Assembly: GCF_009377345.1 (NCBI RefSeq)
Contig: NZ_WBSL01000004.1
Span: 1-64,000, forward strand
Direction of reading: 5' to 3'
From: Deinococcus terrestris
GTDB taxonomy: Bacteria > Deinococcota > Deinococci > Deinococcales > Deinococcaceae
Length of the DNA stretch: 64,000 nt
In this document: positions 1 to 13,311 of the stretch, one piece after another
How the letters are laid out: every line of letters begins with the position of its first letter
Numbering within the stretch: position 1 is the stretch's first letter
The notes under the pieces: generated by a model
What the model was told of the DNA's origin: nothing
The model's database searches: none
The model's input: the letters and a program-made list of their open reading frames with translations, nothing else
Made by a program: the position numbers and the translations under genes

Positions 1-124
<124 letters not shown>

Positions 125-231
125 CTTTCATTCATTCACGCACGTCCTGACCCACCCAGGCGAACCCGAGCGGCGCCCGGAAGGCGCTCTCTGTGCTTGT
201 TCTCTCGCACACCTCTTCGCTTGTCATGCTC

Positions 232-283
<52 letters not shown>

Positions 284-347
284 CTCCCCCTTTGCCCGGT
301 CTTCGCTCAGGCTGTGGGGGGAGCTGGTTTACGCGTGCTGCACGGCG

Positions 348-815
348 TTAGCGGGAGAGAAGAATCGTCTCCTGAACCTTGAGGCCCTGGCCCAGGGCGT
401 CGCGGGCGTGCTGACGGGCAGCCGTGAGGTCGTGGTCACGGTAGTTGCCGCACTCCAGTTCGCTGACTCCTGGAATGGGACGGTCATGGGCTTCCACATC
501 CCGCAGGGCCTGCTCGAAGGCGCGGAGAACGCCCCCCTCGTTCGGCTCACCGATGACCGCCATATACATGCCCGTACGGCACCCCATTGGGGACACGTCC
601 ACCACATCAGTCAGGTGATCGCGCAGGTAACCCGCGAGCAGGTGCTCCAGCGTGTGGATGGCAGCCGGGTCGATGGCGCCCTGATTGGGCTGAAGCAGAC
701 GCAGATCGTACTTGCTGATCGCGTCCCCGCTGGGGGTGCGCTTGATTCCGGCCAGCCGCACGTAGGGGGCCTGCACTTTGGTGTGGTCGAGGTCAAAGGA
801 TTCCACATTTGCCAT
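348..815 (-). CDS. luxS: S-ribosylhomocysteine lyase LuxS
   Basis: LuxS cleaves S-ribosylhomocysteine to homocysteine and DPD (precursor of autoinducer-2) in the activated methyl cycle. From the chosen ATG the protein has 155 residues, normal for the family. Metal-site residues are visible as H54-x-x-E57-H58 and Cys122 (E-C-G-N-Y), and the catalytic Cys79 lies in G-C-R. Two upstream in-frame ATGs exist. I prefer 815 because a CAGAAT hexamer sits 7 nt before it, the leaderless spacing seen at many genes here, and because MANVESF fits the usual LuxS N-terminus. Confidence 0.95.
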   Translation of the reverse strand: MANVESFDLDHTKVQAPYVRLAGIKRTPSGDAISKYDLRLLQPNQGAIDPAAIHTLEHLLAGYLRDHLTDVVDVSPMGCRTGMYMAVIGEPNEGGVLRAFEQALRDVEAHDRPIPGVSELECGNYRDHDLTAARQHARDALGQGLKVQETILLSR

Positions 816-1085
816 ACCGCTCATTCTGGCCGGGGCGCGGGCGGACAATGTAAGGCCGAGCGGTTCTGATACCCGGCCAAGACGCCGAATGTTGGCCAGT
901 GGCCCCAGGCTCCGGATTGGCCGCTCCTCATCTCTCGACGCAGGCGGAGATGGGCTGCCCTGCCCAGAACCCAGCGCCACCATTCAAGCGCTGTGGCGAC
1001 TCCCTCTCCGGGTTCATCTGCGATTCGCTGCGCCCTTGCAGCAGCGGCGAGAAGGCGGGCTCCTCCATCCGGCATACTGCGCGGC

Positions 1086-1616
1086 GTGCCCACCCTGCTT
1101 CGCCGCCCGCGTGCCTTTCCCGTTTGGGTTCCGCTGCTGATCGCCGCGCTGCTGGTCCTCGCCGATCAGGCGCTCAAGGCTTGGGCGCTGGCGAACCTGA
1201 CCGAAGGGGCGACGCCCATCCCCTTTCTTCCGGGCCTGCTGAGCTGGCAGCTCACCTTCAATACGGGCGCTGCCTGGAGCCTCTTCTCCGGGTCGGCCGT
1301 GCCGCTGGCCCTGGTCCGGCTGGCGGTCGGGATAGGGATTCTGGTGTATCTCGCCTTGCGGCCCCAGCCACGCCTCCTCTCGGTGTTGCTGGCGATGATC
1401 GCCGCCGGAGCCATCGGCAACAGCATCGATGGGCTGGTGCAGGGCCGAGTCACGGACATGTTCTACTCGCCGCTGCTCAGTGCCGTGACCCAGGCGCTGA
1501 ACGCTGGACACTTCCCCATCTTCAACATCGCGGACATCTGCGTGGTACTCGGAACGCTCCTCCTAGTGGTCGTGAGTTTTGCCGAGGAGCGGCGGAGCAA
1601 GGCCAAGACGACCTGA
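1086..1616 (+). CDS. lspA: Lipoprotein signal peptidase (signal peptidase II)
   Basis: An inner-membrane aspartyl peptidase that removes signal peptides from prolipoproteins. At 176 residues with four hydrophobic segments it matches the family. Motifs in order are N-T-G-A-A-W-S (59-65), G-N-S-I-D (111-115), the region with the first catalytic Asp (D124 in R-V-T-D-M-F), and F-N-I-A-D (D150, second catalytic Asp). The start is GTG; a CATACT hexamer 7 nt upstream and no Shine-Dalgarno suggest a leaderless mRNA. The open frame extends upstream, but that stretch is low-complexity and not LspA-like. Confidence 0.93.
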   Translation: MPTLLRRPRAFPVWVPLLIAALLVLADQALKAWALANLTEGATPIPFLPGLLSWQLTFNTGAAWSLFSGSAVPLALVRLAVGIGILVYLALRPQPRLLSVLLAMIAAGAIGNSIDGLVQGRVTDMFYSPLLSAVTQALNAGHFPIFNIADICVVLGTLLLVVVSFAEERRSKAKTT

Positions 1617-1640
1617 CAGCCTCGCTGAACACTGAAAGCA

Positions 1641-1672
1641 AAACGCCCCCAGCACTGAAGCCGGGGGCGTTG
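1641..1672. terminator. Hairpin between convergent lspA and rpmB
   Basis: ACGCCCCC (1643-1650) and GGGGGCGT (1663-1670) form a perfect 8-bp stem with a 12-nt loop. It lies between the lspA stop and the rpmB stop. An A-run on the left gives a U-run for the rpmB transcript, so it probably ends both genes. Confidence 0.7.
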
Positions 1673-1684
1673 TCATAGAGGGGA

Positions 1685-1900
1685 TCAGATCAGGCTCTTG
1701 CGGCACTTGGTGCAGACGCGCATCCGCACGGCCACGCCGCCCCGGTTAACGGTGAGAGGCTGGAGGTTGGGCTTCTGGACCCGCTTGCTGATTCCAGTAA
1801 CCTTGCGGCCCACACCGCCCTGAGCACGGGCCTTACCACGGCGAATGACCGAGTTCACGACGATCGGCCCCTTACCGCACACTTCGCACACTTTCGACAT
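1685..1900 (-). CDS. rpmB: 50S ribosomal protein L28
   Basis: A 71-residue basic protein with the L28 fold signature [11 protein letters not shown] at the N-terminus and R-V-x-V-C-T-K-C at the C-terminus. The paired C-x-x-C motifs (C5/C8 and C63/C66) indicate the zinc-binding form of L28. A good Shine-Dalgarno (AAGGAG) precedes the ATG, in contrast to the many leaderless genes around it. It is a single-gene unit ended by the hairpin at 1641-1672. Confidence 0.97.
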   Translation of the reverse strand: MSKVCEVCGKGPIVVNSVIRRGKARAQGGVGRKVTGISKRVQKPNLQPLTVNRGGVAVRMRVCTKCRKSLI

Positions 1901-2089
1901 GTTCCTTGCTCCTTCTTCAACCTGACCCGCTGTTGTGCCGGGGGCGGGTGACCTGAGATCGGGTGATCTGGGGTGTCGCTGCCACGCCGGGCAGGGTCAG
2001 GCAAGCCTTCCAACTCTAGCACATGGACGGGAAGCAGGAAAAAGGCCTGGCTTCCCGCTGGGGAGGCCAGACCTGAGAGAGACGAAACC

Positions 2090-2359
2090 TTAGCGCAGAA
2101 TTCGCAGCGCCTTGAGAATGGCGATCAGGACGACACTCCCGACCACGCCCCAGATGATGCTCCAGAAGCTGAAGCCGCTGCCCGCAACCTGGGCACCGCC
2201 GATTCCCAGCAGGCCGCCGAAGATCCACTGCGCCAGCACCGCACCGACGATCCCGATCAGGATGTTGGCGACGGCACCCTGCTGGGCGTCGGTCTTCATG
2301 ATCAAGCTTGCCAGCCAGCCGCACAGCGCACCCACCAGAATAAGAACGATCCAACTCAT
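2090..2359 (-). CDS. GlsB/YeaQ/YmgE-type small membrane protein
   Basis: An 89-residue, very hydrophobic protein with three predicted membrane segments and many small residues (W-I-x-x-G-x-x-x-G-W-L-A, G-I-V-G-A-V-L, G-G-x-x-G-S-G-F). This is the pattern of the transglycosylase-associated protein family (GlsB/YeaQ), stress-linked proteins of unknown mechanism. The start MSWIV was chosen because GGAGGGAG lies 6 nt before it; the longer open frame upstream is not conserved-looking. Confidence 0.85.
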   Translation of the reverse strand: MSWIVLILVGALCGWLASLIMKTDAQQGAVANILIGIVGAVLAQWIFGGLLGIGGAQVAGSGFSFWSIIWGVVGSVVLIAILKALRILR

Positions 2360-2677
2360 AGTTTCTCCCTCCAGGACGTTGAACTTCAACGCTTCTCGTG
2401 CCTCGTTGTGAGTGCACAATGGGACCGGGCGAGCCCTTACAGTGTTACGCATCCCACGTTCTCAAGGGCAGCCCAAGGGCAGATGGAGAGGGGACGAACT
2501 TGGCCTAAACCCAGGAGTTAGGAAGGGCCTCTCGCGGCTCATCTGCGGGGGTTCATACGCGGGAATGGTCCAGTGACCAGCTTGCTTCCCCGCAAACAAG
2601 GGAGGGCCTGTCCGCATTCATGCCGCTAGGATGCCTGGGAAGGGCCGCCCGGAGGTGGCCGCAGGAGGACGCCCCGT
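2360..2677. other. Intergenic region between divergent GlsB-like gene and thrC
   Basis: 318 bases with no credible coding sequence on either strand. It must hold the promoters of both divergent genes. I see no consensus -35/-10 pair; a TAGGAT at 2626-2631 is a weak -10 candidate for thrC. A strong Shine-Dalgarno (GCAGGAGGAC) lies directly upstream of the thrC ATG. Confidence 0.5.
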
Positions 2678-3715
2678 ATGCCTGGACTGCTGGAACGCTA
2701 CCGCAAGTATCTGCCCATCACTGACCGCACGCCCGCCCTGAGCCTGCATGAGGGCAATACGCCGCTGATTCCTGCTCCCCGGCTCGGGGAACAGCTGGGA
2801 GTGCAGCTCTACCTGAAATACGAGGGGCTGAATCCGACGGGCAGTTTCAAGGACCGGGGCATGGTGATGGCGGTCGCCAAAGCGGTTGAGGATGGAGCCG
2901 ACACCGTGATCTGCGCGAGCACCGGAAACACCAGTGCGGCGGCGGCGGCCTACGCGGCGCGGGCGGGGCTGCGCTGCGTGGTGCTGATTCCAGACGGCAA
3001 CATCGCGCTGGGCAAACTCGCGCAGGCGGTGGCGTACGGGGCCGAGGTCGTGGCGGTGAACGGCAATTTCGACGCGGCGCTGCGGTTGGTGCGCCAGATC
3101 AGCGCCGCGCATCCCATTGCGCTCGTGAACTCGGTCAATCCCCACCGCCTGCAGGGGCAGAAGACGGCTGCCTTTGAGATCGTGGACGTGCTGGGGCAGG
3201 CGCCGGACGTGCTCGCCATTCCGGTGGGCAACGCGGGGAACATCAGCGCGTACTGGATGGGCTTTACCGAGTACCACGCGGCGGGGCAGAGCGCGAATCT
3301 GCCACAGATGTGGGGCTTTCAGGCGGAGGGCGCCGCGCCCCTCGTGCGGAACGCCATCGTGGACGAGCCACAGACGCTGGCGACCGCCATCCGCATCGGC
3401 AATCCGGCGAGCGCGGACCTCGCGCGGGCGGCAGTGCGCGAGTCGGGCGGGCTGCTCGACATGGTGAGTGACGACGAGATCATGCACGCCTACAACCTCG
3501 TGGCGCGGGAGGGCGTGTTCTGCGAACCGGCGAGCGCGGCCCCGGTCGCGGGACTGCTCAAGCGGCATGCGGCGGGCCTGCTCACGCCAGGGCAGACCGT
3601 CGTGGCGGTGCTGACCGGTAACGGGTTGAAAGACCCCGACGCCGCGCTGCGGGCGGTGGAGGCTCCCCAGGCGGTGCAGGCCAGCCTGGACCACGTGCTG
3701 GAGCGGATTCTTTGA
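2678..3715 (+). CDS. thrC: Threonine synthase
   Basis: A PLP-dependent enzyme converting O-phosphohomoserine to threonine and phosphate. At 345 residues it belongs to the short class of threonine synthases. The PLP lysine is K58 in [10 protein letters not shown]; the phosphate-binding loop is [17 protein letters not shown] (about 82-91) is the substrate-binding loop. Its stop overlaps the thrB start, so the two genes are translationally coupled and form the last two steps of threonine synthesis. Confidence 0.96.
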   Translation: MPGLLERYRKYLPITDRTPALSLHEGNTPLIPAPRLGEQLGVQLYLKYEGLNPTGSFKDRGMVMAVAKAVEDGADTVICASTGNTSAAAAAYAARAGLRCVVLIPDGNIALGKLAQAVAYGAEVVAVNGNFDAALRLVRQISAAHPIALVNSVNPHRLQGQKTAAFEIVDVLGQAPDVLAIPVGNAGNISAYWMGFTEYHAAGQSANLPQMWGFQAEGAAPLVRNAIVDEPQTLATAIRIGNPASADLARAAVRESGGLLDMVSDDEIMHAYNLVAREGVFCEPASAAPVAGLLKRHAAGLLTPGQTVVAVLTGNGLKDPDAALRAVEAPQAVQASLDHVLERIL

Positions 3716-4638
3716 GGGAGGTCACTCTGCCCTCCTTTACCGTCCGCACCCCGGCGAGCAGCGCCAACCTGGGGCCGGGGTTTGACAGCCTGGGCCTGAG
3801 TCTGCCCCTGTTCACCAGCGTGACCGTGACCCCGCAGACCGTGACTGAGGTGGTGCCGCTGGGGCCGGAGCTGGCCGGAACGCCCGCCGACGAGCGGAAC
3901 TACGTCTACCGGGCGATGCTCCTCGCGGCGGGGCGGGCCGGACGCGAGCTGCCGCCCGCCCGCGTCGAGATTCGGACGGAGATTCCGCTCGCCCGGGGGC
4001 TGGGCAGCAGCGCCGCGGCCCTCGTAGCCGGACTCGTTGCTGGAAACGAGCTGTTGGGGCGGCCCCTGAGTGACGCGGAGGTGCTCGACCTCGCCGCCCG
4101 CGAGGAAGGCCACCCCGACAACGTGGCCCCGGCGCTGCTGGGAGGCATCGTGGTCGCCACACTGGACAAGCGTGGCACCCACCATGTGCGGCTGGAGCCG
4201 CCGCCGCACCTGGGAGTCACGGTGCTGATTCCCGACTTCGAGCTGTCCACGCACGGGGCGCGGGCGGTCCTGCCGGGCGAGTACAGCCGGGCGGACGCGG
4301 TGCACGCCCTCTCGCACGCCGCGCTGCTGGCTGCCGCGCTCGCGCAAGGACGGCTGGACCTGCTGCCGCACGCCATGCAAGACCGCCTGCACCAGAGCTG
4401 GCGGGCGCCGCTGGTGCCGGGGTTGAGCGACATTCTGGAGGGCGCGACCGGGCATGGGGCACTCGGGGCGGCCCTCAGCGGGGCGGGGCCGACGGTGCTG
4501 TGCTTCCACGATGCGCGGGAGGAAACGGCGAAGCTGCACGCCTTTCTACGGGAAGTGATGGAAGGGCATGGGCTGACAGGGCGGATGCTGGACTTACCCA
4601 TTGAGACGGGGGGGACGGTGGTTAGGCGGGGCGGGTAG
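3712..4638 (+). CDS. thrB: Homoserine kinase (GHMP family)
   Basis: Phosphorylates homoserine, feeding ThrC. N-terminal [15 protein letters not shown] and the GHMP ATP loop [12 protein letters not shown] (92-103) are diagnostic. Length 308 is normal. The start is uncertain: TTG at 3712 overlaps the thrC stop (TTGA), while a strong GGGAGG at 3716-3721 would instead favour a CTG at 3727, five codons in. Either way the core domain is intact. Confidence 0.93.
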   Translation: MREVTLPSFTVRTPASSANLGPGFDSLGLSLPLFTSVTVTPQTVTEVVPLGPELAGTPADERNYVYRAMLLAAGRAGRELPPARVEIRTEIPLARGLGSSAAALVAGLVAGNELLGRPLSDAEVLDLAAREEGHPDNVAPALLGGIVVATLDKRGTHHVRLEPPPHLGVTVLIPDFELSTHGARAVLPGEYSRADAVHALSHAALLAAALAQGRLDLLPHAMQDRLHQSWRAPLVPGLSDILEGATGHGALGAALSGAGPTVLCFHDAREETAKLHAFLREVMEGHGLTGRMLDLPIETGGTVVRRGG

Positions 4639-4668
4639 GAAAGACCCTTCACCCCCTCGCTGCGCGAG

Positions 4669-4694
4669 GCCCCTCTCCCCATGGTAGAGGGGGC
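4669..4694. terminator. Hairpin between convergent thrB and MMPL genes
   Basis: GCCCCTCT (4669-4676) pairs with AGAGGGG(G)C near 4686-4694 around a 9-nt loop, in the 70-bp gap between two convergent genes. There is no clear U-run, so termination could be weak or protein-dependent. Confidence 0.4.
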
Positions 4695-4708
4695 TTACGG
4701 CTTCAGCT

Positions 4709-6931
<2,223 letters not shown>

Positions 6932-6980
6932 GCGGGCCAGTAGAGCACGCTGGGGAGGGGACTTTTCCCTCTGGGGGAGG

Positions 6981-7751
6981 CTAGAACAGTTCGTCCAGCA
7001 AGCGGTAGTAGGCGAGCTTGCGTTCATCCACCAGCGCCCGGCCGTACAGGTCGAGGAACCGCTCGGCATGGTCCCGGCCCAGGTGGTGCGTCAGGCTGTG
7101 GTGCGCCAGCGCGAGGTCGGCGTGGCGGTCGGCCAGCCCCGCGCGGCCCACGTCCACGAAGCCCTCCACGTACTCACCGTTCACGATCAGGTTGGGCAGC
7201 CAGGGGTCGCCGTGGGTGACGACCAGGTCCTCCGACTCGGGCCGGGTGCGGACCAACTCGTTCCAGACGCGGGCGGCCGTCCATCCCTGACGTTCGTCGT
7301 CAAAGTCCGACTCGTCGACCACCCCCGCCTCCACCCGTTCGCGGGCGAGGCGCAGGGTGACAGACAGGGTCATGGTGAAGGGGCAGTCGCGCACGGACAG
7401 GGCGTGCAGCTCACGCAGGGCACGGGCCAGCAGGTCCACGACGCGCTCGGGGTGCAGCACGGCGTCGGGGTGACTCATGGGGATGCCCGGCAGGCGGGTC
7501 ATGGCGAGGTAGTCGTGGGTGGGCGTGGCCTCGTAGCCCACCACGGCAGGCACCGGGACCCGCCCCGCCAGCCAGCGCAGGCGCTCGCGCTCCTGAAGCA
7601 GCGTGGAGACGGGCAGGCCGCCGCGCTCCTGCACCTTGACCACGTACTTCTGACTGCGCCACACGCCCGCGCCGCTCTTGCCGTCCGTCACGCTCTCCCA
7701 GCGGGCGGCGGGCAGCACACGGCGCAGGGCGGCGGGGAGGGTCAGCGTCAT
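6981..7751 (-). CDS. APH(3')-type aminoglycoside phosphotransferase family kinase
   Basis: A 256-residue kinase of the choline/aminoglycoside kinase superfamily. Motifs match APH(3') enzymes closely: T-H-G-D-P-W-L-P-N (catalytic D182, metal-binding N187), [18 protein letters not shown] (metal-binding D200), and the C-terminal Y-Y-x-L-L-D-E-L-F. In APH(3') the last Phe carboxylate contacts the drug. Length also fits (about 264 in APH(3')-IIIa). A TATCCT hexamer 7 nt before the ATG and no Shine-Dalgarno suggest a leaderless mRNA. It may be a true resistance enzyme or act on a natural sugar substrate. Confidence 0.87.
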   Translation of the reverse strand: MTLTLPAALRRVLPAARWESVTDGKSGAGVWRSQKYVVKVQERGGLPVSTLLQERERLRWLAGRVPVPAVVGYEATPTHDYLAMTRLPGIPMSHPDAVLHPERVVDLLARALRELHALSVRDCPFTMTLSVTLRLARERVEAGVVDESDFDDERQGWTAARVWNELVRTRPESEDLVVTHGDPWLPNLIVNGEYVEGFVDVGRAGLADRHADLALAHHSLTHHLGRDHAERFLDLYGRALVDERKLAYYRLLDELF

Positions 7752-7782
7752 GGGCAGCAGGATAGCGGGAGGCCGGGCCGCG

Positions 7783-8088
7783 CTACCGCGCCGGGGCGGC
7801 CAGCTCGGCGGCCATCTGCCGGTTCAGGCCGTAGGCATTCGAGATGATGGCGTAGGCCGTGAGCAGGTCAGCCCCAGAGGGCGGGGCCGCGCCACACACC
7901 GTCTTCAGGACCACGCCCAGGTCCATCGAAAGGTGCAGGAGGCTGCTGACCTGCCGGGTCAGGCGCGGATTCGTGTCGAAATTCTGCTGGGTCTGAAAGC
8001 CGGTGACCTCAGGGGCGTACAGCGGCTCGAAGACCTTGAAGGCGTTCTGGCGGGCCTCACACCCGGCGCAGCGAGCGCGGGACCGCAG
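7783..8088 (-). CDS. Hypothetical protein, start unclear
   Basis: The last ~90 residues on this frame look like real protein: mixed composition, C-A-G-C motif, then [33 protein letters not shown] and [15 protein letters not shown]. No ATG, GTG or TTG lies at a sensible place. The only in-frame ATG (8229) would make the gene overlap the opposite-strand gene starting at 8141 by 89 bp. The coordinate given uses a CTG. It may be a gene with a lost or frameshifted N-terminus. I do not recognise the family. Confidence 0.4.
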   Translation of the reverse strand: MRSRARCAGCEARQNAFKVFEPLYAPEVTGFQTQQNFDTNPRLTRQVSSLLHLSMDLGVVLKTVCGAAPPSGADLLTAYAIISNAYGLNRQMAAELAAPAR

Positions 8089-8140
8089 TTCGGCGCGGCG
8101 TCCGTCCCTCCCTCTCCCAGCCCCTGTACACTGCCGGGCG

Positions 8141-9034
8141 ATGAAGGTCGGTCTGCTGGATACGCTGGGGGCGCGATATGGGCGGTACTGGGCCGCGTTC
8201 CTGAAAGAACTCGGAGTCGAGGGGGTCACGCCGGACCTCCCTGCCGCCGAGGCATTCGCGCTGGGTCAGGAGAGCCTGCCGGACGCCCCAGTGCAGGTGC
8301 AGCTCGTGCTGGGGCGGGTGCTCGCGCTGGGCCGGGTGGACCTCGTGCTGCTGCCGCAGACGCCGCCGCTGCGGGGGGACGCCTGGGGCGAGGCCTTGCC
8401 CGACCTGCTCGCGCGGCGCCTCAGCGGGTTGCCGCCCATGCAGGCGCTGCCCGACGGCGGGCCGGAGATGGTCGCCGCCGCGACCGACCTCGGGCAGCGG
8501 CTCACCCACAACCCTGGCCGGGTGCGGCTGGCGCTGGAGCGGGTCAAGCCCCTGGCGGCCCCCCCCCGCGAGGACATGCCCGCCCTCAGCCGCGCCTCGC
8601 GGGTCACGGTCGCCGTGGTCGGGCCGCGTGTGCTGCTGGGGGACCCCGACCTGGGGGCGGGTCTGCGGGCGGCGCTGGAGGAACTGGGGCTGCATCCGGT
8701 CACCTCCGCCGAGTTGCCTCCCTCGCAGGTGGCGGCGCGGGGCGAGCGGATGGAGAAGGCGGCCACGGCCCCGGCGGGCGAAAAGGAGCTGTACGGCTCC
8801 CTCAAGCTGCTGGACGGCAAGAGCGCAGTGCGCGGGGTCATCCTGGCCGCCCCTGCCCGTGACGGCGCGGCGCGGACGGCGCTGGAGAGGCTGGCGGAGC
8901 AGACGCACAAGCCCACCCTGGTGGTGGACGTGGACGCCGGTCAGACCGAGTGGCCCGAGCTGACCGCCTTCCGTGACCGCATCACCGTGGGCGCGGCCGC
9001 CCGGCCCGCCGCTGCGGGCGAGGACGACACTTGA
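8141..9034 (+). CDS. Uncharacterised protein, weakly like CoA-dehydratase activator (DUF2229-type) proteins
   Basis: 297 residues, no membrane segment. The N-terminus [25 protein letters not shown] and the later V-D-L-V-L-L-P-Q resemble the layout of DUF2229 proteins, partners of 2-hydroxyacyl-CoA dehydratase activators, but the usual cysteines are missing. This likeness is my inference from memory. TACACT lies 8 nt before the ATG (leaderless type). It overlaps the next gene by TTGA and may form an operon with the two genes after it. Confidence 0.6.
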   Translation: MKVGLLDTLGARYGRYWAAFLKELGVEGVTPDLPAAEAFALGQESLPDAPVQVQLVLGRVLALGRVDLVLLPQTPPLRGDAWGEALPDLLARRLSGLPPMQALPDGGPEMVAAATDLGQRLTHNPGRVRLALERVKPLAAPPREDMPALSRASRVTVAVVGPRVLLGDPDLGAGLRAALEELGLHPVTSAELPPSQVAARGERMEKAATAPAGEKELYGSLKLLDGKSAVRGVILAAPARDGAARTALERLAEQTHKPTLVVDVDAGQTEWPELTAFRDRITVGAAARPAAAGEDDT

Positions 9035-9399
9035 AGCTGTGGCGCTGGCTGATGACCCCGGACCCCGAGCCAGGGTTTACCGGGCGCAAGCTGGGGCGGC
9101 TGCTGATCCGGGTGCTGCTGTTCACGGTGGTAGCGACCCTGCTCTCGGGGCTGCTGCGGCTGGCGGGGCTGGGACCGTACCTCGACACCGTCTGGGGCAC
9201 GGTGATCTTCGTGCTGCTGCTGTATATCCCGCTCTTCCGCTTCCTGACGGTGGACACCTTCGTGCCGCGCCGCCTCGCCGGGCGAACGCAGGCGGGCACC
9301 CGGCAGCAGTCGGCGGCCCGCACCCAGCGCCGCCGCGAGCGCCACCGCTACGCAGGCGTCAAGAAAAGCCCCCCGCGCGGTGGGGGCGGGCGGCGGTAA
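9031..9399 (+). CDS. Small membrane protein, hypothetical
   Basis: 122 residues with two hydrophobic segments (about 25-42 and 55-72) and a basic, glycine/arginine-rich cytoplasmic tail (R-R-R-E-R-H-R-Y ... R-G-G-G-G-R-R). The TTG start overlaps the previous stop in TTGA, indicating translational coupling. I do not recognise the family. Confidence 0.65.
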   Translation: MKLWRWLMTPDPEPGFTGRKLGRLLIRVLLFTVVATLLSGLLRLAGLGPYLDTVWGTVIFVLLLYIPLFRFLTVDTFVPRRLAGRTQAGTRQQSAARTQRRRERHRYAGVKKSPPRGGGGRR

Positions 9400-9408
9400 G
9401 CTGCCCCC

Positions 9409-10181
9409 ATGACCCACGGCAAGGCCCGCCCCGCCCGTGAGTGGGCCGCCGAAGCGGTCTTCCGGCCGCTGGCCGAGCGACTGGTGCCTCCCCTGGCCCG
9501 GCGGCGGGTCAATCCGCTGCATGTGGTCCTGACCCATGCGGCGGTGGGCCTCCTCGCGGCAGGGCTGCTGCGGCGCGGCCACTCCCTGACCCCCGCCCTG
9601 CTCCTTCAGGTCAAGACGGTGCTGGACAACCTCGACGGACAACTCGCCCGCGCGACCGGGCAGACCACCGAGACGGGGCGCTACCTCGACTCGGAGCTGG
9701 ACGCGCTGGTGAACGCCGCCGTCCTGACCGGGCTGGCAGGGCGCTGGGGCCTGCCGTTGACCCTGCTGCTGAGCCTGATTCTGAGCACCGACTACCTGTG
9801 GGAGCGCGACCACCGGGAGGCGCGGGGCCAGGTTTTCCGTGACCCGCCTGCCCAGGCGGGAGACGATCCCCGGCTGCTGGGGCTGCTGCGGAGGGTCTAC
9901 GCGCTGTACTTCACCCCGCAGGAACGAGTGCTGGGGGCGCTGTTCGGGGCGCGGCTGCGAGGAGCAGCGGGAGGCGACCCCACCCCCGCCGACTGCCTTA
10001 CCTACACACCCGCCACGATCAACCGGGTGGCGGTGAACCTGGGGCTCAGCACGCAACTGCTGGCCCTGGGCGCGGCGCTGGCCCTGCGGCGGCCCCGGCT
10101 GTACCTCTGGAGCCTGCCCGCACAGGCGGGGCTCCTCGTCGGGGTGCAGCTCTGGCGCGAGGAACAGGTACGCCGGGGCCG

Positions 10182-10203
<22 letters not shown>
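9409..10203 (+). CDS. CDP-alcohol phosphatidyltransferase family protein
   Basis: 264 residues. The full CDP-alcohol phosphotransferase motif D-G-x2-A-R-x8-G-x3-D-x3-D is present (D76, G77, A80, R81, G90, D94, D98), with helices before and after, so it is a membrane enzyme transferring a phosphoalcohol from a CDP-activated donor. The acceptor (glycerol-3-P, inositol-P or other) cannot be told from sequence. TAAGCT 6 nt before the ATG suggests its own leaderless promoter. Its end overlaps the convergent DUF2270 gene by 22 bp. Confidence 0.88.
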
Positions 10204-10846
<643 letters not shown>

Positions 10847-10850
<4 letters not shown>

Positions 10851-10882
10851 GGCCCCGCCTCCAGACGGACAGGCAGGCTCAT
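10847..10882 (-). CDS. Putative leaderless mini-ORF coupled to the DUF2270 gene
   Basis: ATG at 10882-10880 opens an 11-codon frame ([11 protein letters not shown]) whose TGA overlaps the GTG start of the DUF2270 gene (GTGA). A TACGCT hexamer (10894-10889) stands 6 nt before the ATG, the spacing of leaderless promoters in this window, and the DUF2270 GTG has no Shine-Dalgarno of its own. The mini-ORF would deliver ribosomes to the downstream start. Inference only. Confidence 0.4.
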
Positions 10883-10904
10883 GGCCTCAGCGTACCCCTG
10901 CCCC

Positions 10905-11549
10905 TCACCGCAAAAAGGGATTGGTGCGCCGCTCGGCCCCCACCGTGGTCGCCGGGCCGTGGCCGGGATAGACCGCCACGTCGTCCGGCAGGCTCAGCAG
11001 CTCCCGCGCGATGCCGTCCAGCAGTTGCGTGTGGTTCCCCCCCGGCAGGTCGGTGCGCCCGATGCTCCCCTGAAAGAGGGTGTCCCCGGCGACGACAAAC
11101 CCGTCCCCGACAAACACCACATGCCCCGGCGCGTGCCCCGGCAACTCCCGCGCCGTGAGGGTCAGGTCGCCCGCCGTGAAGGGCTGCCCCTGGGCGATGC
11201 CGTGCTCGGGGTCGGCGGGCTGGGTGAAGGGCAGGTTCCAGCGGGCCGCCGACGCCGCTCCCAGGCGGTAGATCGGGAGGTCGGCGGGGTGCAGCCACAC
11301 GGGCACCCCCAACGCCTCCCGCACGGGCTGCACCGCCCCGATATGGTCGAAGTGCGCGTGCGTGAGCAGGATGCCCCGCACGGTGACGCCCGACCCCCGC
11401 ACCAGCGCCAGAATCCGCTCCGCGTCGTCGCCAGGGTCGAAGAGGAAGCCCTCGTTCTCCGTTCCGGCCACCAGGACCGCGTTCTCCTGGAGGGGACCCG
11501 TGGACAGGGACCAGACGCGGACCGCGCCATGTTGCCTCGGCTGAATCAT
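10905..11549 (-). CDS. MBL-fold metallo-hydrolase (glyoxalase II-like)
   Basis: 214 residues with the metallo-beta-lactamase metal motif T-H-A-H-F-D-H-I-G (H64, H66, D68, H69), then P-G-H-A-P-G-H and Y-P-G-H-G-P-A-T. The short length and motif spacing put it in the YcbL/glyoxalase-II-like group, hydrolysing thioesters such as S-lactoyl adducts. TAGACT 7 nt before the ATG suggests a leaderless mRNA. Confidence 0.9.
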   Translation of the reverse strand: MIQPRQHGAVRVWSLSTGPLQENAVLVAGTENEGFLFDPGDDAERILALVRGSGVTVRGILLTHAHFDHIGAVQPVREALGVPVWLHPADLPIYRLGAASAARWNLPFTQPADPEHGIAQGQPFTAGDLTLTARELPGHAPGHVVFVGDGFVVAGDTLFQGSIGRTDLPGGNHTQLLDGIARELLSLPDDVAVYPGHGPATTVGAERRTNPFLR

Positions 11550-11565
11550 GGTCAGGAGTCTACGG

Positions 11566-12507
11566 CTAGGCTTCCAACCCGAAGGCCTCGCGCAGCCGCA
11601 GGGCGAAGACCTGAAAGCTCAGGCTGGGGCTGGCATAAGCCTCCAGCGCGGATTGCAGGGCTTCGAGCGCCGTGTCCGCGCGGGCACGCTCATGGGGGGA
11701 GCGGTCCCGCCAGGCAAACCGCAGGGCTTCCGGGTGCCAGGTGGCGTCCCAGCGCTTTTCCAGCCGCTCGGCGGCTTCGAGGGCGGTCAGCAGGCCCTCC
11801 CCCAGCGCCCCGGTGAACTCGGCGGCGTCCGCGAGGGCCGCCCGCACTGCCTCCCGCGCGTCCAGGACCCCGGCCCGCCCAGCGGCAAAGGCGACGAGCG
11901 CCTGGTCCGTTTCCTCGCCCAGCAGGGTCAGGCCGCGTTCGATGACGCGGTCGGGGGCCGGAGCCACGTCCAGCCGGGCGCTGCGGCTCTGGATGGTGGG
12001 CAACACCGAGCGGCGGTCCTCGGCAAGAAAGACGAACAGCGCCCCGTGCGGCGGCTCCTCGACCAGCTTGAGCAGGGCGTTGGCGGCTTCCGGCCCCAGG
12101 TACTCGGCCCCGTCCACGACGACCACCCGGCGGCGGAAGGTGGGCCGGACCTCCAGGAACTCGAACACGTGCGTCTCGTACTCGCGGCCCTTGTCGCGGG
12201 CCGAGAGCACCGCGCCCACCGGAATGACCTTGCGCCGCGCGGCCTTGCCCGTGCTGGTCGTCGTGCGCGGCTCCACGATCAGCAGGTCGGGGTGCGCCCC
12301 CGCCGACAGCGCCCGGCAGGAGGGGCAGGCGCCGCAGCCCTCGCCGTACAGGCCCCGGGTGCCCGAGCAGTTGTGCGCCCCGGCGATCGTCAGCGCCGCT
12401 GCCCGCTTGCCCACCCGCGCCGGACCGGTGAGCAGCAGCGCGTTGCCGGAAAAAGCACCCGCCTGTTCGAGCAGCGGGCCGTGCAACAGGGCGGCGGGCA
12501 GGGTCAT
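11566..12507 (-). CDS. holB: DNA polymerase III subunit delta'
   Basis: A clamp-loader AAA+ subunit of 313 residues. It has a P-loop-like G-P-A-R-V-G-K-R (about 28-35), the zinc module with C-S-G-T-R-G ... G-C-G-A-C-P-S-C, then V-V-V-D-G-A-E-Y-L (Walker B region) and [11 protein letters not shown], the standard delta' motif. The Walker A lysine is kept although delta' is usually a non-hydrolysing subunit. Confidence 0.9.
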   Translation of the reverse strand: MTLPAALLHGPLLEQAGAFSGNALLLTGPARVGKRAAALTIAGAHNCSGTRGLYGEGCGACPSCRALSAGAHPDLLIVEPRTTTSTGKAARRKVIPVGAVLSARDKGREYETHVFEFLEVRPTFRRRVVVVDGAEYLGPEAANALLKLVEEPPHGALFVFLAEDRRSVLPTIQSRSARLDVAPAPDRVIERGLTLLGEETDQALVAFAAGRAGVLDAREAVRAALADAAEFTGALGEGLLTALEAAERLEKRWDATWHPEALRFAWRDRSPHERARADTALEALQSALEAYASPSLSFQVFALRLREAFGLEA

Positions 12508-12529
12508 GGCCGGGGCCTCACGCTCCGCC

Positions 12530-13291
12530 TTAGCGTCCCAGCGCCAGCCGCGCCGCGAGCACTGGGGGCAGCCCGGCTTCCAGAATGGCGGTCTGCGCCG
12601 CCTCCACCGGGTAAGGCACCCGGATCACCTCGAAGGTCTGCCGCTCCAGGTCGAACAGGGCGTAGCTGGCGCGGGGGTCGCCGTCGCGCGGCTGACCCAC
12701 GCTGCCGGGATTGCAGATGGCGCGGACGCCGGGCGGCAGGGCGTAGACGCCGCCGTTGCCGAGGCCCTGGAACTTGACCCACTCGCCCACCGGGGCATGG
12801 AGCGCCGCGTACACGCCGGGGAGATGGGTGTGCCCCACGAAGGCAAGGCGCCCGCCCCACCCCGCGAAGGCGTCCCGCGCGGCGGTGACCGAGTCGGTGT
12901 AGGTGTCCAGGCTTAGCGGGGTCCCGTGCCGCAGCACCACCCCCAGGTCCCGGTCCTCGCGCCCGTCGGGCCAGGAGGCGACCCAGGCGAGGTCGGCGGC
13001 GCACAGCCGGGCGAATTGCCATTCCAGCGCCGCGCCCACCACGCCCGCGCTGCCGGGCAGCCAGCCCCCACCCCGCGCCACGAGGTCCAGCCCCATCTGC
13101 TCGTGGTTGCCCCGGATGCACTCGGCCCCGAGGCCCCGCAGCCGGGCCAGCACCTCGGCGGGCTGTGCCCCGTACCCCAGCGCGTCGCCCAGCATCACGG
13201 CGCGGTCGTAGCCCCGCCCCGCCGCATCCGCCAGCACCGCCTCCAGCGCGGGGGCGTTGGCGTGGATGTCGGAGAGGACCAGCAGGCGCAC
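12530..13291 (-). CDS. YfcE/MJ0936-type metallophosphoesterase
   Basis: 253 residues with calcineurin-type metal motifs D-I-H-A-N (D8, H10), L-G-D-A-L-G-Y (D33-D36 region), R-G-N-H-E and a late G-H-T-H-L. Probably a cytoplasmic phosphodiesterase; the substrate is unknown. The GTG start is preceded by TATCAT with 6 nt spacing, so it is likely leaderless. It lies 22 bp upstream of holB and could be in the same transcript. Confidence 0.87.
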   Translation of the reverse strand: MRLLVLSDIHANAPALEAVLADAAGRGYDRAVMLGDALGYGAQPAEVLARLRGLGAECIRGNHEQMGLDLVARGGGWLPGSAGVVGAALEWQFARLCAADLAWVASWPDGREDRDLGVVLRHGTPLSLDTYTDSVTAARDAFAGWGGRLAFVGHTHLPGVYAALHAPVGEWVKFQGLGNGGVYALPPGVRAICNPGSVGQPRDGDPRASYALFDLERQTFEVIRVPYPVEAAQTAILEAGLPPVLAARLALGR

Positions 13292-13311
13292 CGCGCCATG
13301 ATAGCCGCCCC

